A stretch of DNA of 64,000 nt from Colius striatus (taxonomy: Eukaryota > Chordata > Aves > Coliiformes > Coliidae): the NCBI RefSeq assembly GCF_028858725.1, contig NC_084773.1:7678350-7742349 (forward strand), read 5' to 3'. Under the pieces are notes generated by a model that made no database searches, was not told where the DNA came from, and was given only the letters and a program-made list of their open reading frames with translations. A program made the translations under genes and the position numbers. Of this stretch, positions 18,801 through 33,800 are shown in pieces. How positions within the stretch are numbered: position 1 is the first letter of the stretch; every line of letters starts with the position of its first letter.

Positions 18801-21800
18801 ATTCCAGAAATAGCCAACAGAGCTGGGACTGCAACCTGCTAATGCTCTTCTTGTTTTCTCTACTGAGTTCTGTTCCAAATCATGTTTTGGAAACATTCCT
18901 ACAAGGGTGATTCTCCTGCTGGAGGAGTGTTTTCATTCTAAGATGTAAACTTCCTTGGTTTTTGAAGTTGTTTTATGTAAGGAAATGTACTCAGAATGTT
19001 TTTTCAATGAATCAGCTGTGTTTTGTCAGCCTTGCTGAACTATTGAACATGGGTTTTTTTCATATGTGGAGAAATCCTCAGCTGAAGCCAGCTGTGAATC
19101 TGACCAATCTTTTGGGGAGAGCACTGTGAAAGCAGCATGTGTGTAACATGCAACTGAGTCTGTGCTGATCCACTGCAATTTGACAGTAATTAAACTGGTA
19201 AATTCACTTGCCCCAGAGCTCCTGTGGTCACCATGGATCTTGCTCTGCTGTTAAACAGGATAAAAGTATTTCACAGCAACATCCAGCAGATATTTGTGGG
19301 AGTTCTATGGAGCAACTCTTGAGAAATGCCCTTTTGCTGTCTGCATGCCTGTGTGTGACACTGAAGAGCAGAGTGTGGCTGGGGCACTTTCTAAGTATAA
19401 AAAAAGCTTTTGAGCATGGTCAGATGCTTCTGAGTCTTTGCAAATACCTGAGGTTTTGATTTGTAATTACAAGTTTATTCTATGAGACTGTGTTTTGTTT
19501 TCCTCAGGTTTGTCTTTCCTCCTTTGTCACAGTGATTTGTACTGGGATTGGTGTTTTACAGGTGATTTCTGATCTTCGCAAGAGCTTGGATCTGTCATCG
19601 TGTGTTCTGCCCTTGCAGATCCTGGATTCCCAGAAGAAGCTTAAAAGCCAAGTCAAGGCCAGGTACTTGAGCTGATTTACATGATTCTCCAAGGGTAAGA
19701 TAGGACAAGAGAACTTTGGCTTTTCTTTACTCTGACACATGTAGTTACATGCGTGAGCCTAATTTATCCCAAATAAAGGTGCTGACACCTTTATTCCTTC
19801 CTGCTTGGTGCTAATATGACACGTCTGTCAGTCCTTGTGCAGCTGGATTTCCCTGCTGTGCATGTAGTTCCTTTTGAGCCATCTGTATCCATGTCTGCGT
19901 GGGAGAATGCAACACCATTTATAATAGTGTTGCTACCTGTTCATCTCCAGTATGTCTTTGGTTGATTTTGCACCTTCCGATTCTACCCTTTTCTGAAGCT
20001 CTCTTCTGAAATTCCCTGTTCTTGTCAAAGCATTCCATTTCCTCTAGAGAATGGCTGTTTTAAGTATGTGCTGTGACTGCTAGGCTGCCGTGTTCGTTTT
20101 ACTGCGGTATTTACAATGACTGAGTCTCCTCCTTTCTGATCAGTTCTTCCATGAGCCAAGTTACCACCAGCCAAAATTGTGTGAAGCTACTTTTTGATGT
20201 GATCAAGTTAGCTGTGAGATTTCAGAAAGATGTCTCTGAAGCTTGGATTAAGGTAAGATTCATGCTTCAGTCCTTGTTTCCTTATTTAATTGGATTCCTA
20301 AGTTGAGTCTGAGCCTTTCCTGTAGTCAAATGTGATATCAAAAGACAAGTGTTAGCTCTTCATTTTGCTGACAGATATTTCAGTCTGTGCTCTGATTTAG
20401 CAGTGCTTCTGATTTCACAGTGCTTGTAAGATGGTCCCTGAGCTCCACTGTACCGACTCCAGATCTTTAAATCCTGGTTCTACATGTTGACCAGAGCATT
20501 TTGGAAAAAATCATATTAGTTTTTTTCCTGTCTGAACAAGAGAGAAAAAATGTGTACCCAGATGCTGAGGCTGAGTTGTGGGAAGCCTTGAGGAGCTTAA
20601 AAATGTTCATCAAGAAATCAATGTATTGGGCTAAAGTTAATTTTAAATTGCATTTCAGTATAAACCATGAGACTGTTTCTTGTTCTCAAGCTGAATTTTT
20701 GTGCTGCTTTTTTGAGTGCCTTCTGGATTCTCTGCTGTTGGCAAGATCCAATTTTCTGGCTTTGATAGCTGTTCTGTGGTAGCAGAGAGAAATCTGTGAG
20801 CAGGATTCCTTGGTGTCTGCCTTCTTTGATTTGCTTTTGGAATATAATACTGCACTCTAGCATAACAGCTTTCTTGGTTTTTTGTTCTTAGGCTATTGAG
20901 AACAGCATGTCTGCATCTGACCATAAGGTAATATTTCTGACACTACTTATCTCTGTCCTCTTCTGCTGATGTTTTCAAGGACTTCCTTATGATTGTAGAG
21001 TGGAAACTGCCAGTGAAGTTGCATGGGTGGTTCTTTTGGTATTTTACTCGTTCCTACTATAACAACTATCCATTTTCTTTGTAACTCTTAGATAATCTGA
21101 GTGTCAAGGGAGACATTTATCTTGCTTTAATTCTGTCCTGTTGGATTGATGAAGTTTTTCTACGGCTGTGGCTGGCGAGGCCTTTTGAGCTCTTGATTTT
21201 CTTCTGGTTTTTGATTTCAAAGTGTGTAGTTGTCTGGACTTTTTAGTATCTTTTCAGCATAATAGCTGTTGGTCATTTCCTCCAAAAGGTTCTGGATCTG
21301 ATAGTTCTGCTGCTAATCCATTCTACGAGCACTAAGAACAGGAAGCAAACTGAGAAGGTATTGAGGAGCAAGATTCGACTGGGCTGTATGCCAGAACAGC
21401 TGATGCAGAATGCCTTCCAAAATCATTCAATGGTCAGTGCAGATTCTGCTTTGGGACACTCTTATCTCTCAAAGATCTCATCAGATGATGACTTAAACCT
21501 GTGCTGTACTATTTATACAACTCATACACTTCTGATTGTTATGTTTTGGTCCCAGAGCAATGTCCCAAGGCTCGTGCCCTCTGTTAGAACTGTCCCGTGG
21601 TTTTGATGGGTGTGTTTTTTTGAGATGAGCTTTCCTCAGAACAGGATGAGCTTTTTATTTTGGTGCAAAACCTCTCAGCCTGAGAAATGTGGTCAAGCCC
21701 AAGATCTCTACTGTGTGTTGCAGACATGTTGTTGTCTCTGGAGTTCCTATGTTTGTGCACTGTTTATAATGGTTTCAGGGTCTAGTTTTGTGTGTGTGTC

Positions 21801-24800
21801 TGTATTGGACATATGTTTGTATGGGAATATAACTTAGCATTTACTATGAGAAAAGTGAAAGGATTGATGCAAAATGACAGTGCTGCTTGTTGGGAGGGAG
21901 TTATAAATTTAAAATTCATTAATTGAACTATAATAATGCCTTAAGTAGGCACATTTTATTCTGAATATAAGTGGGTTTAATTCTGCTTTACTTTAACTCC
22001 CTTCCAGAATAAGTTAATATAAATTAAATGAGGCCACTTTAGAATAAGAGCTAGTTGTTCAAAGGAGCTCCATGTGATTAAGCTAAATTTGAAAGTTAAC
22101 TTATGTTTTTCTGACTGTCTTGATGTAGCAGAGTCTGTCTGTTAATTTAAGGCCAACAGTGTGTCTGTCTTGAGGCTTTTCTTTAGTGGTATGTTGCTGT
22201 CATGTGACTTCCCTAGTGTCACCCACAAGGGCTATGCTGCTGTGAGCTTTGCAGCGTTGCAAATTGGCTTCTTAACCAATCTGTAAATCCTTTGTGAGGA
22301 GAGTTTTGAGGAAACTAGAGAAAGCTTTCAGGATGAGCTGTATTGTTTAGGGAGCTGAGTGTGTTTCAAACGAGCAGCAATAATCTTCTCCTTTACAATG
22401 TCTGTATTTCAGGTTATCAAAGACTTCTTCCCTTCAATCCTAGCACTTGCTCAGACGTTTCTGCACTCTGCACACCCAGCCATCGTTTCTTTTGGCAGCT
22501 GCATGTACAAACAAGCTTTTGCAGCCTTTGACTCTTACTGCCAGCAGGTATAGTGTGATGGATGGCATCTGTTTTATTTGTGTTTGCATTTTGTTCTAGA
22601 ATACATGTCATGATTTGGTGAAGAGCTGCTTTATGGAATCATGGGAGCTTTTATAAATGAGAAAAAAATCAGGCTTAAGGAGAAATTCAATGTTGTGGAT
22701 ATCAGAAATTAAAGAGCAAACTGAGAAAGAGCCTTGAATATTATGGTAGATTTTCAGGATGGTTATCTGTGCCTTGATCAACATATTTTGTATAAGCACA
22801 ACAGGGCAGATACTTTTCTGTTGATGCTTCACTATGGTTTCTCTTAGGAGGTTGTGGCTGCTTTGGTGACTCACGTGTGCAGTGGAAATGAGACAGAACT
22901 GGACATTTCCCTGGATGTGCTGACTGATTTGGTGACACTGCACACGTCCCTCCTGATACGTTATGCCACCTTTGTGAAGGTGTGTATGTTTCTCGGACAC
23001 CCTGTGCTTCAGGTGCCTTACACTGCTTTCCCTGAGATCCAGAGTAGGTCAGTGCTGTTCAGAAATAGAGATAGTGAAACAACTCATACCTATAAAGCTC
23101 TGTCCTGAGAAATGCAGTGGTTAGGAGGGAGAGGTATCCACTATGAAAGCATGAGCTATAAGATAGGACTGTATGATTTTTTTCAAAGGTTAAATGGAGA
23201 TAGAGTTAAAAGCAGTTACCCTTCCCTGTAGCTGGAGAATGCTCAAATTGCAGGCATGGAATTACACCTATGATGGACAAAAAATGCTAGTTTTGTTAAC
23301 ATCAGCTCTTTCAAATGCTTGGCAAAAAAACTGCCCCCTTTGTGGACTGTTTATTCTACCACATTGAAAGACTGACAGTACTTTAGCCCATATTCAAATC
23401 CTAAAACAAAATGGGAATGGGAGAAGACTTATTTCCTAAAACTTAAAAGAAGAAAGTACCCAATGGGGAGAAGGAAGTGGATCATTGACTACTAATAATG
23501 ACAGAGTCAGACCTGCCTGGTTGCCTGTTTCCAAAAGTACTAAAAGTGAAGATTGAGGGAAAAGCAAAACAGCAAGGCAAGCTTGTAGCAATACTTTCCT
23601 TGAACACTCCTTATCAGATCGTAACATAGTGATTTGTAGCTTAACGACACCCTGCATTTAAGAGCCCTTGAAGAGTACAGGTACTCCTCACCCCTCTGAC
23701 TTTCTTTTGGTGCCCCCTTAGATGTCAGAGGGTTCTGTTTAAGCACACGGGGTGGGAAAGCTATATTCTTATTGCTGTTTCACTGGCTGATTGTTAAGTG
23801 TAAATTACTTGCTTAAAATATGCTAAAAAGCATTAAGATCTACTTTAAGAATTTTCAGTGCAATCTGTCACACATTTGATGGGTATAACAGGAAGAAATG
23901 GAACTCACTTTCCTCCTGGCAGAGGGAAGATGTGATAAGAACTCAGGGTTAAAAGAACTTGAAAGAGACAAAACTCCTGCTCATAATTGAATGTGTTGTC
24001 AGAAGTGTGATGGGGAGTATATTCTCACAGCAGAGCTGCTGACTGTCTTCTTAACCTTTGTTTGCATATTCTTGTGCTGGCAGATCACTTACAGGTGATA
24101 CTTTCTATGGGCTGATTTTTAACTCCTTACCACAGCTTGTGTGTGCAACACTTGAATCAGTGCTCTGGCCACACCTCAGGGCCTGGCGGTGCACTGTTTG
24201 ACATGCATCTTAGAGATGATTAAACCACTAGCCAATGACCTGTGAAAAGATCTGTAGAGCTGCAGATGCCTGACATATTTGACACTGAGCTGGGCTCTCT
24301 CCAGCATAGGGAACATACAGATCTTGGCACAAATCATCTCCCCAGACAGCTATTTTTAAAATTTTAAAACTATGTGAATTTTCTTGAGGATTGCAGAAGT
24401 GCAACCTAATCCTGTCAAACTTGACACCTCACTCCAAGTGCTGCTTGAGGTTGGCCAGTAATGGGAGAAAAATAATGGCAGCAAAATGCCATGTCAGTGG
24501 TAGGAAAGCTGGCATGGCTCTGAGAAACAGCAGGGCTGGTTTTCACTGAAGCACTGGAAGAAGAAATATCCAAAGAATGCCAGCCAGCACAGAAAATTCA
24601 GCTTCTAGATATTAACAACTTGGCTGTTGCAGGGCTTGTAATGGAAGTATTAGTAAAAACCCCATAATGTTCACTTTGTCAAATACTTAGAATCCTGTTA
24701 CCAAACCCGGAATAGAAGATAAATATCTGACTCTAATGGCATCCAAGTACTCCCAAAATGCTTATCATAGCCAGGTTGTTCTTCCCATTCAGCCTCTGAG

Positions 24801-27800
24801 GTAATGAACTGCCATAATTAAGGCCAGAGCTATAGTTCTGCATTTGTATTTGTTTAAATTGAATGTAGATTTTTCCTGCATGTACAAAAAATGTGAAGTT
24901 ACATTGTCTTCTCTGCAGTTGATAATTGATCAGGTTTTGGAAATATGGCCAGGGATTCTTGATACATCTGAGCTAGTTTGTGGCTTCTCTCTTGCAGACC
25001 ATTTTAGACTCTACACAGAAACTGAATCCCTGCCAGATCCGGAAGCTCTTCTACATTCTCAGCACACTCGCATTCAGCCAGAGGCAAGAAGGAAGCTATA
25101 TTCAGGTAAGCAGAGTAACAATAGAAAGGAGTTCAGGCAGTGCCTTTGCCCTTCTTGCTAGGTTTACGTCCAGACTTTATGTTGTGCAAATAATGGCCTT
25201 GTCCATGAACAGTGATTGATGTCAGGATGTCCTTCAGCTGAAAATTCTCTTTTCCCATTGTAGCTGCAAGCCAGCCTGTGGCTACAGACTTTCCACCCTG
25301 TACACCAAGGGCTCACCACAGTGACTGCACACCTCACACCTTTCCCAGAAAAGCCCTCATCTTTCACAAATCTAAGAAAGGTGGAGTGGTTAGAAGTGGA
25401 ACCTATGACAGTCTCTAATCTAACCTCCCAGTCAAAGTCAGACTGACACCAACATGATGTCAGGTTGATTGTGGCTTTGTCTAGCTGAGCCTTGAAGGCT
25501 GCAAAAGGGTAAATTCAGCAGTGCTCTTGTCAAGCTTTGTTTCTCTATCACTTGGAAGCATCTAGAAAGCATAGTGCAACTTCTTCCCTGAAATATTCAC
25601 CTCAATTCTTTCTTTGGACCTTCACCAAAACCTACTCCATCCTTCAGCCTCCTGAAGTTGGCAGTGTTTTGGAGGGCAGCTCTGCAGCTGCTGTTTCTGT
25701 GTGAAGGGCTTCAAGACCATCTGTTTTCTTTTTAATATATTCTTCTATTACTTGTAGATGAAAGCTGGACCAGCTACATGTTTGGTGCAGTAATTAGAGC
25801 AAAGTCAATGTGAGTCACATTAATGCTGTTTGCAGCCTTACCTAGAGTTGTGACCAGTGTTTCCATAACAAAGGAAATCTCAGAATGTGCATTCCTTTTG
25901 CAAAACTGGTATCCCAATACACCATCCCCCTGCAGCCTTTGGAGATGACACTAAGCACAGATGCCAATAGAACTGTGAGTGATGCACACAGGTTCCACTG
26001 TTGTGATGTGCTTTGTGTCTTTCTTTTTAGGATGATATGCACATGGTGATCAGGAAGTGGCTCTCCAGCACAGTTCCCAACCACAAACAAATGGGGATTA
26101 TTGGTGCTGTTTCCATGATAGGCAGCGTGGCATTAAAGAGGTGAGAGAGAATGGAGCACAAAGGAATTTAACATGCTTTCAGTTGAGACCAAAGCTGGAG
26201 TGAGACAAGGGAAGCGGGACATTGCCTTCTTGCTTATGCACATCCTGGTCAAATCCAGGAACTTAAAATTCTTTCCTGGTATTTGATGTTACAGTACTGC
26301 TCACCAGCTGCTGATCTCAAAGGCACCCCAAACTTCTTGTTAATGCCTATTCATGGGAGCCTTTGACCTGTTGCTTGGAAAAAAAATGTGAAGAGTGCAG
26401 TAAACTGACTGTAGATGAGCTTCTGGCCCTAGGCTGAATAACCTGATGTGCTCCATGTTTAAATATAGGCAAATCTAAAAGAGGAGTAAGGATAAAGGCT
26501 GTTGCTGCTGTGCTGGGCATTGGCACAACAATTTCCAATGTACTGTATAAATAATTTATAAACAGCATTTGTAAACCAGGCAAAGTGCTGATAGGAGCTG
26601 TGGCAAACATTAAAGCACTTGGAAAGTAAATATTTGGCTGATGTTGGGAAGCAGCTCGCTGATTTTGCACTTCTTAATAAAATGCTTTTGATGTTTGTTA
26701 CCTGAAAAGCCCACCTTAGCTCCAGGCCCCGAGCCAGTGGGCTTCCTTATGGCTGCTCCCATAGCATTGCTATTAGACTCGCTAATTTAAAGGCACTGAT
26801 TTGAGTCTAAGCAGGGTATGCTAGTCAAGTTGTTTCAAGAGGAGATTTAGAAAATCCTAAAATAAGAATACAAGGGGAAAAAAACAAACAGAAGAGCCTG
26901 TGAGGTCATCAGTGTGTCAAGGCACCTTTGGTGGCAGGGAGTTTCCTGGGTAAAGTGCACACAGGTGATTCTGGAAGTTGGAGCATGTTCTGTGCCTTGG
27001 AAAAAAGGAATAAACCCCCAGGGAATCTATTTGTTTGACCTGTAGAGAAATTCCTTTCTACTCAAGTCTGATCTAAATGTATGGGCAAAAGTTGTCTGCT
27101 GGCACTTTAGAAGTATCTTTGCATCACATTGGATCATTGTGTACCTACCTCACTGGCATCCTATCTGATTTCCTCAGAAAAAAGATTAAAGGAGACAGTC
27201 TTGAAAACCAAATTATCAGAGGAAAAAGTACCTTTCTGGACTCTGCAAGTAAGCAATAGGAGTTTTGAGTAGTTATCCTAATGTACAACTACAGATATTA
27301 GGCTTGTGGTAAGATGAGGCTCCCTGGCTTTGAGAAGAGGGGATGACCAGAGGGCTTAGGTTTCAGTAGGTTAGGAAAAGCATATCCTTGAAGAAGACAT
27401 TGAGTCTTGTTTTGAAGGTCTCAAACAGCAGCAGATCTTCTCCTAAGAGTGTTCTAAGAACATCTTCATGTATAATTCTCTCATTGCTGGAGAGGGAGGC
27501 TTGAGTATGGGATGGGTTTTGCCACCTCTTATGTATTGTGCAACAAAAGCAAGGTTATCAATTGTTTTCAGGAATGAAGGAGACGGTAATTCCTTGGAGA
27601 GAGCAGAGCCAAACAGTGAGCGTGACGGGCAGGTGAGCACCACAAATGGGCCAGTGTGGGAGAGAGGGAGGATGTGGTCAGCAAGGAGCTGTGCCTGGAA
27701 ACACAATCTTAAGCAATACATGTGTCTTGGTTTTAGCTTTACTGAGCTTGCACGTTGACAGCCTATTAAAAATGGTTTTGGAGAAACCAAGGTCTATATC

Positions 27801-30800
27801 AAGGTAGCACCAGCTGGTCTTGCCTGCTGCTAGTCCAGGACAGGCAGTACTGCAGCTATCTAGTGAAAGTCTTCTGTCCAGATGTTATTTCAAACACAAA
27901 GGAAGGAAACAGGATAATGTACTTCAGTGAACCAAAGGCAACCTTCGCCTTCTTCTCAGCTTAGCAGCAGTGCCTTTCAGGCCATCTACAGAAAGTACTT
28001 CTGCTGTACAGAGTTGGCCTAGCCTTGGCCTTTTTTCTTAATTCCCATTGAAGAACCTTCTCCTAGGCTGGCACTCTATTTAAGGGGAGTCCTGAGCAGA
28101 GTCTTGTGGGATTTCATGTTGGAGCTGGGCCTTGAAAGACCTATGTTCCTTCTTGAAACAGAGTCTTTGCAAGACCAGCCACCGTGGGCTGTTGCTAGAG
28201 CTGAAGCTTTGGATATGCCTCAGTATATTGGGGTTGGACTAGACCATCTCTAATACCATTCTGTGAAAGGAAAGAATGTTAGTGTAAAAGAGGGAGGGAC
28301 TCAAGATAAAAGCTTGAGTTGGATCCACCTACCTTACCCATTTCTACAGACTGCTCTCTCTCCTTTCAGCTTTCTACCTTGCTGGACCTTGTGAGATTCT
28401 GCTGTGAGCAAGCCCCAGAGGTCTTGGCTCTGTACTACGATGAATTCGCCAGTTTGATTGAGAAGCAGAAGGGAAATTTGGACTTGCAGCTCCTGGTACG
28501 TTGTAGAGGAATTTGAACTTAATTGCTTAAAAGAATTCTTCAGAAACATGGTGTTTTTCAGGCATGGCAGCACACAGCCAATCTGAGGATTTCAGTCCAG
28601 GCTGAGAACTCCTTTTGTTGTTCTTGCATACGTAAGGTTCCATAAGAGAGTGATCAGATTCAAAATCAGCTCTCAGATTTTTTTGATTGTGGCAGATTCT
28701 TCATTGTACTTTAACAGCTTCCTTTATGTGAGCTTTTTACATGACAAGGGAGCCTTTTAAAGGAAATCAAATGACATTTCAGAGCCTGCTTTTAAGATTT
28801 GTAGATAAAAGTAAAATCTGAAAGAACTGTTAAACTTAGTATTGAATTTGGCTTCTGGTCAAGACTATTGAGGAAGAGCCATGGTATGGTAATAGGAGGA
28901 GGTTTGTGGAGGCCATTGGACAGCTCTTTCTTGCTGGAGGCTTTTTGCATGTGTGCTGTGCCAGGAGAGTAGCAAGCCAGGTAGCAAGTCTCTTCTGGAG
29001 GTCCAGAAGAACATTGAAGTCTGCTGTGGAATTGGTCACTCTTTGTGGCACAAGTGCTTGTTGCATGTGCTGGTTACAGAGTGGAGGAACTGTGTATTAG
29101 AGTGAGGGAAGGTGAACAGGGAGCCCTGAGTGCTGGTGGCTGCTCAGCGCTCTGTGATTCAGGCTACAACTGCCAGTCTCCTGAGGCCCAGCTGAGTGCT
29201 CCAAGAAGGAAAAGCAAAGGAAGGAGGGTTTCTCCTTTTCATTTGCAAGACTGAAATGTAAAAGCAAGCTAAGGTTCTTCTCATAAACCTTGTGCATATT
29301 TTTGGGAGTCTTTTCATTGTCTATTTGCCCCGACTCTCTCATATCTATTACTTGTCTCCTAATTGTTCCTAACAATGTAAGCATGTGTGGGGTGTGCCAC
29401 ACATTGTGTAAAACAAAACTTTGTGGTCATTTAATTCTACTGATTGGCTCTTAGGCTAGAGCATTTTCCATGGCTGCTTTCCTCTTCCAGACAGCTGCTC
29501 TGCCTCTCTGCAGAACTTTTAGACAAGCCCACATACAAAGAGCAGGGGAGAAACTGTTTGTGCATGCTTAGCAATGTTCCTGGCTTTGTCTCTAAAGGCA
29601 GATCTAGCCTCTCCCTGCAGCCAGTGGGCTTCATTGCCATGACTCTTCCAGGATAATTTTGCTTGGCCTTATCTTTTACATTTTACACTGCTGCTGTTGA
29701 AGCTTTCTTCACTGAGCCCCTTGGCTGAGCAGGTTTTTTTCCTTCTCTTATAGGATGAATTTGGGAAGAGTTTGGTGGAGGACTTTCCTGGTGACTTTGT
29801 GGTGGATCTCAGCCCCACGGTGGATGGGTATGCTAACCACAGACTAAGTATTCATAATGTTTCTGTCACTAAACTTGAGTTTGTCAACAAGAGCTTGTCT
29901 GTCTTTCCTTTCAGCTCGTTCTTGTTCCCAGTCAAGTCCTTGTATAATCTGGATGAAGATGAAAGTCAGGGAGCAATTGCTATCAACCTCTTACCATTGG
30001 TGTCACAGAGCGAGCTGGGCAGAGTCACTGATGGAACGAGTAACCAAAGTAAAAGGTACAATGACACTTAACTGGGGGATAACTGCTAAAAGTAAAGGAG
30101 TTGTTTTCATTTGGTGCACTTCACTGCTGTCAGCCCTGCCCAGATAAGGAGCGTCAAGTGCCCAATAAGGAGCAGGCCAGAGAATTTACCAGTTTCCAGT
30201 GTTCTTTTCCTTCTCTTGTTAGATTCAGATAGGTCTGGAGGCATAAGATGGTTGGGAATTGGCAGTCTGTTCTGGCTAAGGCTGTTTAAGTGATCTGGTG
30301 TAAGTCGTGCTGCATCTACCTTGTTTCCCATCTCTTCTATGAGAATAATAGCTCTTTCTCTCAGTGGTATGGTGACATTGAATGCCACATTGAGATAGAT
30401 AGACAACTTTGAGGGTAACATTCCTATTTTGAGTGTTGATTCTCAAATAGAGTCACCAAGGACTTAGTGTGTGTCAACAGTACACGATTCACTCTCACCT
30501 TCAGTTGTACTTTGACAATATGCTTTTGACTTGTGCTCCAGAACAAACCCACAAACATGCAGCCATAAGTGAAATTTGACTGAGAAATATGGTCTTAGAA
30601 GGATGGAATAGGGAACATGTAAGAAATAAAACTGTCCAGTTAAACAGAATGGCATAAAAAAACACCAATAGCAGGGGTTTTTTTACTGACACCTTCATAT
30701 TCTGCATAATTTATTGTCATAATGTTTTGTTGAGACTTTAGAAAAAGACATTATCACTTAAAAATAAAGGGCATGCAGCTATGGAAAAAAATCAGTTTTT

Positions 30801-33800
30801 CTCCCTCAGGATGTGAGGAAAACATTCAAGAAGGTTTTTCCACTGCTCTTATCTGTTTCTTGCAGTTTCTTATAGTTCCTTCTGAATTATTCAACTTAGT
30901 TTTCTACCACAGATAAATCTGACCTCATATTTTGTCTATTACAGCAGTTTTTCTGTCCTTGTATGCTTTTCCAGAAAACTAATGGTCACCAGTTTTTTTG
31001 CTCAACTGCCACACTAGAAGCAGCAAAGTAGAAGGCATAGGCAGGGTGGGTGGGATGGGGGAGGATATGGGACATAATGGAGAAATGATAGGCCTTCTGG
31101 AGGTATATAAAACACGTGATCCACTCCATTTCTTTGTTTTTTCCCCCCAGGGTAGTGTCACCCATGTGTCTGTCACCCTGTTTCCGATTGCTGAGGCTGT
31201 ACACTGGAGAGCAAAACAATGGAAGCCTGGAGGAGATTGATGCCTTATTAGGTATGGGCCTTTTATAGAGAGAGTCTGACTTGTTTGTGTCTCAGATCTG
31301 CAAAGGCTTTCTGCAGTTGTAGGAAGAGTTGTGAAAGAGTCTGAGTTGCTCTTTTCCTAGTAGAAGGGAAGCAGGGATGCTTTGTCTAGGGATGGAGTGG
31401 CTGACAAAGCTTACTCCAAATAGCCACTGGAATTGATATTGGAATTTGGTAAGAGATTGACCAAAGGATGCAGTAGTAAACCCAGTCCAACATGTTCTTT
31501 TCCTGCACTGTCACAGGTTGCCCACTGTACCTCACAGACCTGGAGGTTGAAGGGAAGCTGGACTCTCTATCCAAACAGGAACGGGAGTTTCTGTGCTCAC
31601 TCCTGTTTTATGCTCTCAACTGGTTTCGTGAGGTGAGTAGAGTCTTGTCTGGGGGTTGTGGAGTGTCACAGAGGAGTAACACTTACAAACACTAACCCCA
31701 GGCTTCAGAGGTGCAATTGTTCTTGAAGAAGAGTCTTGCCTCTTGGATTCCTCCTCCAACAAGGTCCTGGTGATCTCTCTCTACTCTTCTCTTCGTTATC
31801 ATTTATCCTTTATCCTGCTGCTAGCAGCAGCTCTGCTCTGAGGACTGCCCTGCTGATGTGAGTTTTCCACCTGCTTCTCAGCTGCAGCCTGTACACTCTG
31901 GCACCTTTCATTGTATGAAAATTGGTTTTACTATATTGCAGGGAGGATGCTGTGAACCCCACATACATGTCAAACTATGAGGTAATATGTGTGTCAACTA
32001 TGAATGTGGCATCAAAAAAAAAAGTCAGTCTCCATGCTGGAGAGCAGAGAAGTCTCCATCTGGTCAAGGGCATTAATTGTTGCCTTCTGTTTGGCATGTG
32101 TGAGGCTCTGCTGCAGTGCTGTGTCCAGTTTGGGGCTCCTGTTGTCACCAGGGTGATGAGGGGCTGAAACATGTGGTGTATGAGGAGAGGCTGGGAGAGC
32201 AGGAAGCCAGAGGAAAGGGCATGTTGGGGTCTTTTACTACAGTCTTTGTTACCCAACAGAGGTTGTGCTCCATTTCCAGAGAAGCTGTGATACTGCCTTT
32301 CCTGGAGATGCTCAATGCTCCACTAGAAAAGGCTCTAAGCAACCTGTTTTGTTGATGCTGCTTTGAGCAGGATGTTGGACTAGAGGCTTCCACGTGTCCC
32401 TTGCAAACTGTATTGTGATTGTGTGCTTTGTTCTATACCTCTTTGAGCTTACAGAGGGGTGAAATGCAGTGCCTTTGGACCATATATTTGCTAACATCCA
32501 TAGTTAGTGGGAAAGTTCCCTGCTGGGGTTATTCTGGTAAGACGAGCTATGTCAGAGTTGGTGCAATTCCACACCTACAGTTCTTGCTGTTCCTGCTCTT
32601 CTCTCAGGACTGCCTCTTTCTTGGCAGATCTAGGAAGTGCCAAGGGTTCTCCAGAGCCACAAGCAACACAGAACCTGACAATCTGCTAGTTCCTCTTCTT
32701 CAGTTAATATTTGATATGTGGCTGTTCTATTGCTTTTTGTAGATTGCATTTTGTCCACGTTCTTATGGGCTCTGATGAGCTTTGTTCATGCAGTCTGGAT
32801 CTGGTCACACAGGCTACTTGTGCTGTGCTTATTTAGGACTTGAGGATGTTATTCAGAAAAGAAAAAGTAGTAAAAGTGGGTACAAATCTGCCCAAGTCAG
32901 TAAGTTTGGTTTGTATCTCTAGGTTGTAAATGCTTTCTGCCAGCAACAAGATGCTGAGATGAAGGGGAAAGTTTTGACTCGATTACAGAACATCACAGAG
33001 CTGCAGACTGTGCTGGGAAAATGCTTGGCAGGTGAGTATGAAATGTTTGTACATTCTGGGCTTGTACCAGCACTTCAATCTTAAGTTCTAAGCTGCACAG
33101 TTCTATTCCCAAAGTTGTGCCTGGAATTTCTTAATGGCCTATCAGTTACAAAGTGAAGACTTTTGGTCTTTGGCATTGTCTCCATTATCCTTTGTCTACC
33201 ATGTTTGTGTCTGTTTTGTTTATGGCTTCATCCTTATTATCTCCTTTTACATTGAAAAGATCTTCAGTAAGATAAATGTAATGAAGAATAATACACTGTC
33301 ACCTTCCACATATCCATTAAGAGCTGTGCTTGTAAACCCACAGACCAGCTTCATCTCTGAGAGCGCTACAAGGCCAGCACAGGAAGGGCTCAGACAGGCT
33401 AGAACAGCCCTTTAATTTTCTCCAACAGGGACAGATGTTTGAGACAGCTGAGCATTTATTGTCTTCCCTTGCTGGAGGAATGCAAAGAGCTGTGATTCCA
33501 GTGCAGTGCAAACTTATTATAAGGCTAATTGGAGCTAAAAGCACCTAAGCATAGGAGGAGAGGGTTGTTAACCAGGATGGTGAAATGTCTGGTACGTCCT
33601 CTAGATATGTTTCCTGTGTTTTGTCATTCAAGAGCTGAACTAACCCAATTTCTGTATTTTACCTCTTTCAGCAACTCCTGGTTATGTCCCACCACCAGCT
33701 ACTTTTGACTCTGAAGCCCTGGAGGCTGTACCATCCATTAATGCTGCTGGTCCAGCAAGAAAAAAGAATGGTAAAGAAAGTTTAAAACATTGAAGCAAAC

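Larger units (their letters stand above)
9824..21432 (+). other. FANCD2: FANCD2 exons 2-15 (residues 1-426)
   Basis: Exons: 9824-9899 (coding from 9833), 10685-10819, 11440-11507, 12335-12438, 12965-13028, 14116-14168, 15717-15795, 16550-16674, 17221-17308, 18270-18374, 19562-19662, 20144-20252, 20892-20927, 21289-21432. All use GT-AG. They encode the N-terminal region and the first helical-repeat solenoid, with human-like blocks [42 protein letters not shown] and SEAWIKAIEN. Numbering assumes the non-coding exon 1 described for the promoter region. Confidence 0.93.
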
